Assembly (NCBI RefSeq): GCF_004124275.1
Contig: NZ_CP027218.1
Span: 4,671,001 to 4,735,000, forward strand
From: Pseudomonas sp. DTU12.3
Lineage (GTDB): Bacteria > Pseudomonadota > Gammaproteobacteria > Pseudomonadales > Pseudomonadaceae
Reading direction: 5' to 3'
DNA length: 64,000 nt
Part shown: positions 8,501-16,313 of the stretch, in pieces
Position numbering within the stretch: position 1 is the stretch's first letter
How the letters are laid out: the number at the start of each line of letters is the position of its first letter
Translations under genes and position numbers: made by a program
The notes under the pieces: model-generated
The model's database searches: none
Seen by the model: only the letters and a program-made list of their open reading frames with translations
Told to the model about the DNA's origin: nothing

Positions 8501-10229
8501 CGTTCCGGTGCGCAACGTTGCCATCAGCGAATCCCGTTATCACGTACTGGACCCGCTGTCGGAGCGTCCATTTGGCCCACCGCTGACGCCCCAGGATCAC
8601 GATTTGGCTTTGGGGCACTCCAGCTACGCTGGCGTGGACAAAACGGGCAATCAGATCACCATCAAGCTACCCGAAAAAACCCGTGTGCAGCACTTGCCTG
8701 AAGCTGACGGACACCACACGGTGCTGATCGACGACGCGCCGTATCGGCTCGACGGCGAAGAACTGCGGCGGGTTGATCTGATCGATGACAGCCGAAACTG
8801 GACGTTACTACCCTGCCGGCCACGACGGGCACCGGGGCGCCAGGACGACTGCCGCGTCAGCTACACCACCGGCGAACCGGCACCGACACCACCCCTTGGC
8901 GAGGTGGTAAAAGACAAAGGCTACGCCCCATGGTTTGGCGACAGGATCTCGGAGCCGGCCGCGTTGGCCAGGCAAAATGGTACTTTTCTGGCGATCGACG
9001 CGAAGCTGTACCGAATCCTCGATAACCGCCCGACGCTGTTCAGAGGTGATCTCGCCCGCCTTGGATTCAAAAATGGCCGGCTGATACCCAGACAGCAGAT
9101 CCAGGCAACATTGCAGTTTCGCAAAGGGATTTTCGCCCGTGTAAAGACTGGCGGGAGTTATGACGGGATCAATGACACGCATCAGGTCGGAGCGATTCTG
9201 GTCCCTGCCATCGACGATTCGGCTGCTTACGTTTTCCTGCGGATCAACAGTCATGAGTATTATCTGGCAAGCATTCGCAAAGGGGAAAAAACGAACGACC
9301 TGTTGACACTCAATCGCCTGGCGCCCGCCGACATGGTCGAGGGTTCGCTGGGCGCGGAACTGCTGACTGTTTATACCGGTTCGCTGCATGCCAACAACGT
9401 CGTGCGCATCCATGGTCTCGAAGCGGTACAGCGCGCCATGCGCACCATGGAAGAAATCGCCATTCCCATTGGTACCAGCGCCCTTCCGGCGAACAATATG
9501 AAATGGCTGAAAGTCGACACCAGTCCGGGCGAAGCTTTGATGTTCGATCACTCCACCCGAATGATCGTCACCCGACTGCCCGAGGGCGCCGCGACGTGGG
9601 CACGCAGTAAGGAAGCGCCGGAAGCGTTTCGATTAAAAACCGCAGAAATATTCGATACGCTGTTTCTGTCACCAACCATCAACCCGGCCAACAGCAACGC
9701 GGCACTGCGCATAGATGGCTCCATGCAGAAGTTGCAGAACCTGCTGCCCGTACGCGAGCGCCCGCTCAATGCACGCAACATAGCGTTCGCCGAGGTCACC
9801 ACCACCGGCGGCCAACGGGAAATTTACGTCAGCGTCTCCGGCGCGCAGGGCAGCACCCAGCGCCTGCCGCTGTTTCGGCACATGGGCAGCGAACATGTGC
9901 GAATCGGAGAGACCACCTACATCAATATCGACTACAACTCCGCCTTCCCGCGCACGTCCCTTGAGGTGACGGAACAAGGCCAACTGCTGGCGGTGCCGCT
10001 GACCATCAAAGAGCTGAAAACCTACCAACCGACACAGACCAGCCGCCCCACTTCACTGGACAGTGAAAGCAAGTTGATCAGCGTGATTCGCGAAAAATAC
10101 CCGGACCCGAAGGAAATCCGCGCAGTCGACGTCGCAACGACCATGCGCCCGTGCGAATCGTGTTCAGTGGTGATGAAGCAGTTTGGTCATGACGGCGTGG
10201 ATACTGCGCTGCAGGTACTCTGGGGTTGA
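5595..10229 (+). CDS. Giant toxin-like protein (DUF6543/dermonecrotic-toxin type) with C-terminal deaminase-like domain
   Basis: 1544 aa with no N-terminal signal peptide. The long N-terminal region (1-700) resembles the large DUF6543 'dermonecrotic toxin domain' proteins found in many plant-associated Pseudomonas. A basic His/Arg-rich stretch lies near residues 490-505. A hydrophobic helical block (about 814-900, starting FIPFWGSLEDL) could insert in a membrane. The last 135 residues look like a zinc-dependent nucleotide/nucleic-acid deaminase of the polymorphic-toxin kind: NIAFAEV strand, DSESKL (D1489-x-E1491 in place of HxE), then PCESC (C1520, C1523) and a final strand ending LQVLWG. No immunity gene follows: the stop codon abuts the convergent ABC gene. 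A strong ribosome site is not evident before the ATG. The DUF assignment is from memory; the deaminase is inference from motifs. Confidence 0.7.
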   Translation: MNLPVTPQQRHTAQQAEYRAMIAAMRAVHSAATSLEQFYLSPQANSRLGTAHDHAQSLFLALFEDTGDPLLTRQLQASKGLLTYVSAAADHCRFTSSRGDADDAVYTIKNVTNTTGKIRQFQRALLSIGGHLRSDRLLPLAQLASFSGFTLPAEKDASGLARLIDEVEEKRADHRLNLPNSPQLTALMSDDDIAATHQLIGTFLTGKELSLINYLAREVTPPYTLKQLQTQPATCLERLLDSPLARDLGQRLLQTLGWYGALPDEQTIPDIAAHLLLAALRLWYDVPRQGHSMQVAGYVLEPRSHYGKSYADIREDFVQHLEESQRASTQAEKALLGWVCLAQFPLDFQVRGIPDDLRYGASAVWVNFMHGVQLAHVLDPESLRQLTFQQLIDLPLKKSATASAELMAVITMTRVAAAQTWAMATGALPAAETDDDQPFAHIALQALEDHKAQLNDAILCLDIEPPQRLPLATKELERAIDSQIYKHTKTNLKRHHHQPHSRRQRSIIDTPDVALPVWPLLEVYASGGLKPDTRWYVSDNGKTSIQWISLTADRTLKSGYLDNRNPSGMLSRFPENCTLPDIKSLFDKQFNDYLSKLQNAYGYLIKTQLVTLPWSDRQALEHGEVRAYCLRDQAHNIAGRSEAPETMQLQRARMGFILRATYQDSEHFYECLPRAGVIRKRGDVSVSHLDGLLSRRPPPKDGKIQDEGLARVHLHRPPFDLDAHKKGSVPKRGAFCLAVLEPLGDVLAASAIPPAHHNISANLTLTSARTAQISSLIATEHFYADEKALYSEAWGETRFEREGNNEHWIHALKGFIPFWGSLEDLQSNDPGKRALGIFGLILDIVSFAIPLGKFVAGSIRLAAVAGKMAIRVALPSMAQLSKTLLLSSLKNLNPLDAAPALLRLGGRGLAKTLRAVVYLEKKALARFKRLAGTSDKYDLLHSLPQALDVGRWKPLSHSDQLAAVKGIDDVPVRNVAISESRYHVLDPLSERPFGPPLTPQDHDLALGHSSYAGVDKTGNQITIKLPEKTRVQHLPEADGHHTVLIDDAPYRLDGEELRRVDLIDDSRNWTLLPCRPRRAPGRQDDCRVSYTTGEPAPTPPLGEVVKDKGYAPWFGDRISEPAALARQNGTFLAIDAKLYRILDNRPTLFRGDLARLGFKNGRLIPRQQIQATLQFRKGIFARVKTGGSYDGINDTHQVGAILVPAIDDSAAYVFLRINSHEYYLASIRKGEKTNDLLTLNRLAPADMVEGSLGAELLTVYTGSLHANNVVRIHGLEAVQRAMRTMEEIAIPIGTSALPANNMKWLKVDTSPGEALMFDHSTRMIVTRLPEGAATWARSKEAPEAFRLKTAEIFDTLFLSPTINPANSNAALRIDGSMQKLQNLLPVRERPLNARNIAFAEVTTTGGQREIYVSVSGAQGSTQRLPLFRHMGSEHVRIGETTYINIDYNSAFPRTSLEVTEQGQLLAVPLTIKELKTYQPTQTSRPTSLDSESKLISVIREKYPDPKEIRAVDVATTMRPCESCSVVMKQFGHDGVDTALQVLWG

Positions 10230-12047
10230 TCAGATGCGCTGCAGATGCCCGTAAAGTTTGGCGTACAGGCCGCCATCGGCAATCAGTTGCTGATGGTCGC
10301 CATCCTCGGCAACCTGGCCGCCATCGAACACCAGCACTCGGTCCGCCTGCTTCACCGCTGACAATCGGTGAGCAATGATCAACGTGGTGCGGCCGTTGAG
10401 AAAGCGTGCCATGGCCTGATGCAGGTTGTACTCGGTGGCAGCGTCGAGCGCTGAGGTGGCTTCGTCGAGGATCACTACTTTCGGCTCGGCGAGGATCATT
10501 CGCGCAATCGCCAGGCGTTGCCGTTGACCACCGGAAAGGCGCACACCGGAGCGGCCGACAATGCTGTCGAGCCCCTGCGGCAAGCCACGGATGGTCGCCT
10601 CCATCTGGGCGATTTCCAACGCCTGCCAGCAGGCTTCGTCGCTGCGGGTGCGGCCCATGGTCAGGTTGGCACGCACGGTGTCATTGAACAGCGCCGGATG
10701 CTGCAGCACCACGGCGACGTTTTCCCTGACCAGTTCCAGGCCGATTTCCTGCTGGGTCGAACCACCGAAGCGGATAGTCCCGGACACCGGCGTATACAGC
10801 CCCAACAGCAACTGCACCAGTGTACTTTTGCCGCCGCCACTGGCGCCGACAATCGCGACTTTCTCGCCGGGCGCGATGGACAGGTTCATCTGGTCCAGCA
10901 CCAGTTCATCGCCGTAGCCAAAACTCAGGCCTTGCACCTCGATGCCGACGGTCTCACGGCCCTTGAATGGATCGACGCCGCCGGGATATTGCGGCTCGTC
11001 GGCGCGCGCCAGCAGTTCGTTGATCCGCGTCAGCGCACCGCCGGCCGCGTAATAGGCATATTGCAGATTGAGCAGTTGTTCGACCGGACCGATCATGAAC
11101 CACAGGTAACTGAACACCGCGAGCATCTGCCCGATCGACAGATCGGAAAACAACACCGTGAGCATCGCTGCCGCGCGAAAGATGTCGATGCCGAACTGGA
11201 ACAGCAAGCCACTGGCGCGATTGGAGGCGTCGGTTTTCCACTGCGAATTGACCGCGTAGTTGCGCACTTCCTGCGCACGCAGACCGAGGCGTCCAAGAAA
11301 GTAACCCTGCCGGTTGCCGGCGCGCACTTCCTGGATCGCATCGAGGGTTTCGCTCAACGCCTGAGTGAAGCGCGAAGTGCTGTCGTTCTCGAGTTTCTTC
11401 AGGTGTTTGACGCGCTTGCCCAGTTGCACCGTGGCGTAGATCACCAACGGGTTGAACAGCAGAATCAGCAGCGCCAGTTTCCAGTGCATCCACATCAGGA
11501 TGCTCGCGGTGCCAACCAGCGTCAGCATCGCCACCAGAAAACGGCTGAGGGTTTCGCCGACAAACTTGTCGAGGGTGTCCAGATCGGTGACCAGGTGTGT
11601 GGTCACTGTACCGCTGCCAAGGCTTTCGTATTCGCCGAGGGAAATCCGTTTCAACCGGTCGATCAGGCGCACGCGGATGCGATAGACAATGTCCTTGGCC
11701 AAGCGTGCAAACAGCCGCGCCTGCAACACGCCAAAACACAGGGCGCTGCAACGCAGAGTCAGCGTGACCACCAGCATCAGGCCGATATAGCCCGCCGCTT
11801 GCTGCCACATGCCCGGCAGCACGTGGTTCATGACTTTCAGTGCCGCGTCGCCATGACCGAGCAGGACTTCGTCGACCAGCAACGGCAACAGCAACGGAAT
11901 CGGCACGCTGCACAGCGTCGCCAGTACGGCGACGCCGTTGGCAATCCACAGGGATTTTTTGTGATGCAGTGCCAGACGCCGGACTTCTGCCCAGCTCAGC
12001 CGGTCGACACGCTTTACGGCTGGCGTGTCATCGGCCGGATCATGCAC
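10230..12047 (-). CDS. ABC exporter, fused permease/ATPase
   Basis: 605-aa half-transporter of the type IV (exporter) fold. Six membrane helices occupy about 30-320, followed by a nucleotide-binding domain with Walker A GASGGGKST near 400, signature LSGGQRQR near 502 and Walker B VVILDEATSALD near 523. It acts as a homodimer in the inner membrane; the substrate is unknown. The start is GTG at 12047: its GTGCATGA overlaps the stop of the DsbA-like gene by eight bases, with GGAG upstream, so translation is coupled. I recall an equivalent gene (PA0860) next to rbdA in P. aeruginosa. Its stop touches the toxin gene's stop with no base between. Confidence 0.9.
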   Translation of the reverse strand: MHDPADDTPAVKRVDRLSWAEVRRLALHHKKSLWIANGVAVLATLCSVPIPLLLPLLVDEVLLGHGDAALKVMNHVLPGMWQQAAGYIGLMLVVTLTLRCSALCFGVLQARLFARLAKDIVYRIRVRLIDRLKRISLGEYESLGSGTVTTHLVTDLDTLDKFVGETLSRFLVAMLTLVGTASILMWMHWKLALLILLFNPLVIYATVQLGKRVKHLKKLENDSTSRFTQALSETLDAIQEVRAGNRQGYFLGRLGLRAQEVRNYAVNSQWKTDASNRASGLLFQFGIDIFRAAAMLTVLFSDLSIGQMLAVFSYLWFMIGPVEQLLNLQYAYYAAGGALTRINELLARADEPQYPGGVDPFKGRETVGIEVQGLSFGYGDELVLDQMNLSIAPGEKVAIVGASGGGKSTLVQLLLGLYTPVSGTIRFGGSTQQEIGLELVRENVAVVLQHPALFNDTVRANLTMGRTRSDEACWQALEIAQMEATIRGLPQGLDSIVGRSGVRLSGGQRQRLAIARMILAEPKVVILDEATSALDAATEYNLHQAMARFLNGRTTLIIAHRLSAVKQADRVLVFDGGQVAEDGDHQQLIADGGLYAKLYGHLQRI

Positions 12048-12675
12048 AGGCAGCGCGCTCCAGCCAGCGGCCGAGCAACGGCGACAGCTCGCTGAGCGGT
12101 TGATAGCCGTTGGTCAGCAACGCCAGTTGGCCGTTGCGCTCGGCGAGCAGGGTCGGGAATCCGGCGATGCCCAGATCCTGCACCCAGCTGAAATCGGCCT
12201 GAGTCGCCTTGTGTTGATCGGCATGATCGAACAATGCGGCAAATTCGATACGCGGTACGCCGGCCTGCTCTGCCAGTTCCACCAGCACACTGGCCTGGGT
12301 CACGTCGCGACCTTCAGCGTAAAACGCCTGCTGGATCAGGCCAACCAGTGTCCACGCGCAATCCGGCGCGAGGCTGCGCGCGGTGACGATCGCGCGGCAG
12401 GCAGGCTCAGTGTCGTAGACAAAACCCTCGGGCAACGCGCCCTCAAGCTTGAACGGCTGGCCGGTGGCTTCGGTGACCGCTTGCCAGTGTTCAAGAATGT
12501 AGCGCCGCGTGGTCGGCTCCAGCGCAGCACCGCTGCCGGTGCGCAACCCGCCGACTACCAGATGCAACTCGACCCCGGCTGCCTGCGCCTGCTCGACCAA
12601 TGCCTTGGCCACCGGAGCGAACCCCCAGCACCATGAACACATCGGGTCCATCACATAGAGCAGGCGTGCAGACAT
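12040..12675 (-). CDS. DsbA-family thioredoxin-like protein
   Basis: 211-aa cytoplasmic-looking protein (no signal peptide) of the DsbA/FrnE-like thioredoxin superfamily. The redox motif CSWC is at residues 13-16 within MDPMCSWCWGF, followed by a helical insertion and a closing cis-proline strand (IAGFPTLLAE). It probably catalyses dithiol-disulfide exchange or a glutathione-dependent reaction; the substrate is unknown. It starts two bases after the trhO stop and overlaps the ABC exporter by eight bases, so the three genes form one transcript. GAGG stands upstream of its ATG. Confidence 0.87.
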   Translation of the reverse strand: MSARLLYVMDPMCSWCWGFAPVAKALVEQAQAAGVELHLVVGGLRTGSGAALEPTTRRYILEHWQAVTEATGQPFKLEGALPEGFVYDTEPACRAIVTARSLAPDCAWTLVGLIQQAFYAEGRDVTQASVLVELAEQAGVPRIEFAALFDHADQHKATQADFSWVQDLGIAGFPTLLAERNGQLALLTNGYQPLSELSPLLGRWLERAACA

Positions 12676-12677
12676 GG

Positions 12678-13619
12678 TTAAGCCTCGGTGGATGCTTGCT
12701 TATAGTTGTAGCCGATCGGGTGCGGCATGTTGCGCGCCTTGGCCAGTTCGATCTGCTTCTGCCGATCGATGGCGCTGCGGCGGGTCTTCTCGCTCAGCTT
12801 GTCCCAGCAATGCGGGCAACTGATTCCGGCCACATAGTGCTCGGATGCACGATCTTCAACACTGACCGGTGTGCGACAGGCATGACATTGATCGTAGTCG
12901 CCTTCGCTGAGGTCGTGACGCACGGTCACGCGGTTGTCGAACACAAAGCAGTCGCCCTGCCACTTGGTCTCTTCCTGCGGCACCTCTTCGAGGTACTTCA
13001 GAATGCCGCCCTTGAGGTGGTAGACCTCTTCATAACCTTCGCCGAGCATGTAGCTCGATGCCTTTTCGCAGCGGATCCCACCGGTGCAGAACATCGCGAC
13101 CTTCTTGTGCACGGCCGGGTTGAAGTGTTCTTTGATGTAGTCGGGAAATTCGCGAAAACTGGTGGTTTTCGGATCGATGGCGCCTTCGAAGGTGCCGATC
13201 GACACTTCGTAATCGTTGCGCGTATCGATCAACAGCACTTCGGGGTCGCTGATCAACGCGTTCCAGTCTTGCGGATCAACGTAGGTACCGACCTTTTTGT
13301 TCGGGTCGACGCCGTCGACACCGAGGGTGACGATCTCTTTCTTCAGCTTGACCTTGGTGCGATAGAACGGCTGCTCGTCGCAGTACGACTCTTTGTGATC
13401 GATATCGATCATGCGTGGATCGTTCTTGAGCCAGGCGAGCAGGCCGTCGATGCCTTCGCGAGTGCCGGACACCGTGCCATTGATGCCTTCTTCGGCGATC
13501 AGCAGGGTGCCTTTGATCTGGTTGTCGACCATCGCTTGCAGCAGTGGCTCGCGCAGGTTGACGTAATCTTCGAGGGTGACGAACTTATACAGTGCCGCCA
13601 CGACAATCGGTTGTGTCAT
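12678..13619 (-). CDS. trhO: Oxygen-dependent tRNA uridine(34) hydroxylase TrhO (rhodanese family)
   Basis: 313 aa, matching YceA/TrhO, which makes 5-hydroxyuridine at the wobble position of tRNAs on the way to cmo5U/mo5U. It has an N-terminal acylphosphatase-like domain (1-90) and a rhodanese domain with the active loop CTGGIRCEKAS (Cys178, Cys184). A C-terminal zinc-like cysteine cluster follows: CHAC and CPHC around 240-270. GGAGA lies upstream of the ATG. It is first in the trhO / DsbA-like / ABC transcript, separated from bolA by a strong terminator. Confidence 0.93.
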   Translation of the reverse strand: MTQPIVVAALYKFVTLEDYVNLREPLLQAMVDNQIKGTLLIAEEGINGTVSGTREGIDGLLAWLKNDPRMIDIDHKESYCDEQPFYRTKVKLKKEIVTLGVDGVDPNKKVGTYVDPQDWNALISDPEVLLIDTRNDYEVSIGTFEGAIDPKTTSFREFPDYIKEHFNPAVHKKVAMFCTGGIRCEKASSYMLGEGYEEVYHLKGGILKYLEEVPQEETKWQGDCFVFDNRVTVRHDLSEGDYDQCHACRTPVSVEDRASEHYVAGISCPHCWDKLSEKTRRSAIDRQKQIELAKARNMPHPIGYNYKQASTEA

Positions 13620-13665
13620 GGGTATTTCTCCAGGTGGCTACCCTCGCAAAGGGTGAACCGGATTC

Positions 13666-13695
13666 AAAAAAAAACGCGCCGCTTGAGCGGCGCGT
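13666..13695 (-). terminator. Rho-independent terminator of the bolA transcript
   Basis: A perfect 9-bp stem, ACGCGCCGC (13674-13682) with GCGGCGCGT (13687-13695), has a TTGA loop. On the minus strand it is followed by an eight-base T run (13666-13673). It lies downstream of bolA and just upstream of trhO. Confidence 0.9.
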
Positions 13696-13737
13696 TGCGG
13701 ATTCTAGCAAAAACATCACCAACAGCGGCAGTCTCCT

Positions 13738-13770
13738 GTAGGAGCTGCCGCAGGCTGCGATCTTTTGATC
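13738..13770. repeat. Single arm of GCTGCCGCAGGCTGCGATC repeat
   Basis: One unpaired copy of the intergenic element whose core is GCTGCCGCAGGCTGCGATC and which ends in TTTTGATC. It directly abuts the bolA stop codon. Elsewhere in this window the element usually occurs as an inverted pair. Confidence 0.8.
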
Positions 13771-14070
13771 TTAATTTTTGCTACCGCCGGCACAGGTCGG
13801 CGACGCCGGAGCGGCGCCGGTCTCTGCCCATTCCTGCGGCGTGTAGGTGTGCAGCGCCAACGCATGGAACTCGCCCATCAGCTCGCCAAGCGTGCCGTAG
13901 ACTTTCTGGTGGCGCTTGACCCGATTGAGGCCGTCGAACTGCGCGCTGACCACCACAGCCTTGAAGTGGGTCTGTAACCCGCGACTGTGCATGTGGCTTT
14001 CATCCAGCACTTGCAGATGCTCAGGCTGCAGCAGGCCCAGCGTCGATTCGATGCGTTGTTGCATGGTCAT
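13771..14070 (-). CDS. bolA: BolA family protein
   Basis: 99-aa BolA/IbaG-family protein. BolA proteins partner monothiol glutaredoxins in iron-sulfur handling and affect cell shape and stress responses. The class-II KH-like fold is visible: an N-terminal helix (MQQRIESTLGLL), the HFKAVVVSAQF strand, and the end motif VYGTLGELMGEFHALALHTYTP in which the conserved His sits. The reading frame begins GTG-ATG-ACC-ATG; GGAG is six bases before the first ATG, which I take as the start (14070). It lies 12 bases after the DUF2059 gene in one transcript ending at the terminator near 13680. Confidence 0.92.
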   Translation of the reverse strand: MTMQQRIESTLGLLQPEHLQVLDESHMHSRGLQTHFKAVVVSAQFDGLNRVKRHQKVYGTLGELMGEFHALALHTYTPQEWAETGAAPASPTCAGGSKN

Positions 14071-14082
14071 CACGAACTCCGC

Positions 14083-14601
14083 TTACTTCTTCTTGGCCGG
14101 TGCAGCGCCTTTCGGTGCCAGCTCGTTGGTCATGTCGTCGAGCAGCTTGTTGACGACAGGCACGGCGCTTTCCAGTTTGGCCTGGGTCATCTGGGCCGAT
14201 TGCTGAGTCAGCTGCGGCATTTTTTCGAGGACTTTCTTGCCCAGTGGCGACTGGTAGAACGCGACCAGGTCTTTCAGCTCGGATTCGCTGAAGTTGCTGG
14301 TGTAGAGCTTGACCATGTCCGGCTTCAGCTTGTTCCAGCCAATGGCCTGGTCCAGCGCGGCGTTGGCCTTGGCCTGGTAGGTTTCCAGTACGGCTTTCTT
14401 GGCTTCCGGGGCTTTGGTCTGCTCAAAACGCTGAGCGAACATTTGCTGCACTTGCATGTACACCGGAGTGCCCAGCTTGTCAGCGTGCGCCAGGGTCAGA
14501 AAAGCTTCAGCACTGGCGTTGTGGCTGGCGGTATCGGCAAGCACCTGGCCGCTGGCGCAAACCAGTGCAACCGCGGTGCAGATGGCACGAAGACGAGTCA
14601 T
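14083..14601 (-). CDS. DUF2059 periplasmic protein
   Basis: 172 aa with a signal peptide (MTRLRAICTAVALVCASGQVLA, cleavage near 22). The mature part is a helical DUF2059 domain, recognised by the pattern around YTSNFSESELKDLVAFYQSPLGKK. The function of the family is unknown. The tail is Lys-rich (APAKKK). It is the first gene of a two-gene unit with bolA and is divergent from fumC. Confidence 0.88.
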   Translation of the reverse strand: MTRLRAICTAVALVCASGQVLADTASHNASAEAFLTLAHADKLGTPVYMQVQQMFAQRFEQTKAPEAKKAVLETYQAKANAALDQAIGWNKLKPDMVKLYTSNFSESELKDLVAFYQSPLGKKVLEKMPQLTQQSAQMTQAKLESAVPVVNKLLDDMTNELAPKGAAPAKKK

Positions 14602-14795
14602 CGAGTTTCCTTTTCAGCTAGGCGAGGTAAAACCCCAAGGGCGACCATTCTGCGCCTAAAAAACGCCACGGCTCAACCCCCCGAGCCTTGCGGCGCTTGA
14701 TTGGCCGGGTTTTACCGGTCAACAATCGGTTCGATGGAACCACCTGGGCCGATGCCGGCCTAAACTGCGCAAACAGACCAACAGGAGTGTGCACG

Positions 14796-16190
14796 ATGAG
14801 CCGTATCGAAACCGACAGCCTGGGCCAGATCGAAGTCCCGGACGACGCCTACTGGGGTGCTCAGACGCAACGCTCGCTGATCAACTTCGCCATCGGTCAG
14901 GAACGCATGCCGCTGCCGGTGCTACATGCCCTGGCCCTGATCAAGAAAGCCGCCGCCCGGGTTAATGACCGCAATGGCGACCTGCCTGCCGACATCGCCC
15001 GCCTGATCGAGCAGGCCGCCGACGAAGTGCTCGACGGCCAGCACGACGACCAGTTCCCGCTGGTGGTCTGGCAGACCGGCAGCGGCACCCAGAGCAACAT
15101 GAACGTCAACGAAGTGATCGCTGGTCGCGCCAACGAACTGGCCGGCAATCCGCGCGGCGGCAAAACGCCGGTGCACCCCAACGATCACGTCAATCGCTCG
15201 CAAAGCTCCAACGATTGCTTCCCGACCGCGATGAGCATCGCTACCGCGCAAGCCGTGCAGGAACAACTGCTCCCAGCGATTGCCGAGTTGTCCGGCGGCC
15301 TCGCGGAACTGGCCGCACGGCACATGAAACTGGTGAAAACCGGGCGCACGCACATGATGGACGCGACGCCGATCACCTTTGGCCAGGAGTTGTCGGGTTT
15401 CATAGCGCAACTCGATTATGCCGAACGGGCGATCCGCGCGGCGCTGCCGGCGGTGTGTGAACTGGCGCAGGGCGGCACCGCCGTCGGTACCGGGCTGAAT
15501 TCGCCGCACGGTTTTGGCGAAGCGATCGCCGCCGAGCTGGCCGCGTTGTCCGGCCTGCCGTTCGTCACCGCACCGAACAAATTCGCCGCCCTCGCCGGCC
15601 ACGAACCGCTGACCAGCCTCTCCGGCGCGCTGAAAACCCTCGCCGTGGCGCTGATGAAAATCGCCAACGACCTGCGTCTGCTCGGCTCCGGCCCACGCGC
15701 AGGTTTTGCCGAAGTGCGCCTGCCGGCCAACGAGCCGGGCAGCTCGATCATGCCGGGCAAGGTCAACCCGACCCAGTGCGAAGCGTTGTCGATGCTGGCC
15801 TGTCAGGTACTGGGCAACGACGTGACGATCGGCATTGCTGCCAGTCAGGGTCACTTGCAACTGAACGTGTTCAAACCGGTGATCATCCACAACCTGCTGC
15901 AATCGATCCGCCTGCTCGGCGACGGCTGCAGCAACTTCCAGCAGCATTGCATTGCCGGGCTTGAGCCGGATGCGGAAGTCATGGCGCGACATCTGGAACG
16001 CGGGCTGATGCTGGTGACGGCGCTGAATCCGCACATCGGTTATGACAAGTCGGCAGAGATCGCGAAGAAGGCTTACAGCGAGGGGCTGACGTTGCGCGAA
16101 GCGGCGCTGCAATTGGGCTATCTGACCGATGAAGAGTTTGATGCGTGGGTGCGGCCGGAGAACATGATTGAGGCTGGGGCCAAGGGCTGA
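14796..16190 (+). CDS. fumC: Class II fumarate hydratase
   Basis: 464-aa iron-independent fumarase converting fumarate to L-malate in the TCA cycle as a homotetramer. The fumarase/aspartase signature GSSIMPGKVNPTQ lies near residue 316, with TGSGTQSNMN near 95 and GRTHMMDATP near 185 forming the shared active sites. The start is ATG 14796, where AGGAG lies at 14783-14787. The frame stays open upstream to 14688 but that extension lacks a ribosome site. I recall the same neighbourhood (DUF2059, bolA) for fumC2 of P. aeruginosa. Confidence 0.95.
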   Translation: MSRIETDSLGQIEVPDDAYWGAQTQRSLINFAIGQERMPLPVLHALALIKKAAARVNDRNGDLPADIARLIEQAADEVLDGQHDDQFPLVVWQTGSGTQSNMNVNEVIAGRANELAGNPRGGKTPVHPNDHVNRSQSSNDCFPTAMSIATAQAVQEQLLPAIAELSGGLAELAARHMKLVKTGRTHMMDATPITFGQELSGFIAQLDYAERAIRAALPAVCELAQGGTAVGTGLNSPHGFGEAIAAELAALSGLPFVTAPNKFAALAGHEPLTSLSGALKTLAVALMKIANDLRLLGSGPRAGFAEVRLPANEPGSSIMPGKVNPTQCEALSMLACQVLGNDVTIGIAASQGHLQLNVFKPVIIHNLLQSIRLLGDGCSNFQQHCIAGLEPDAEVMARHLERGLMLVTALNPHIGYDKSAEIAKKAYSEGLTLREAALQLGYLTDEEFDAWVRPENMIEAGAKG

Positions 16191-16214
16191 GGTTTGTAGC
16201 GACTGAAAGTCAGT

Positions 16215-16299
16215 CTTCGCGAGCAAGCCCGCTCCCACAGTTGAATGCAATCCCATGAGAGGGATGCGTTCGAATGTGGGAGCGGGCTTGCTCGCGAAG
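16215..16299. repeat. REP pair (inverted), GAGCGGGCTTGCTCGCG type
   Basis: Two facing copies of the element between the convergent fumC and DMT transporter genes, with arms CTTCGCGAGCAAGCCCGCTC and its complement. It is probably a shared transcription end. Confidence 0.93.
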
Positions 16300-16313
16300 A
16301 ACGATGACGCGGT

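Noticed and set aside
10518..12095. 525-codon plus-strand frame opposite the ABC exporter
   Set aside because: It mirrors the exporter gene; the translation is Gln/His/Arg-rich with no family resemblance.
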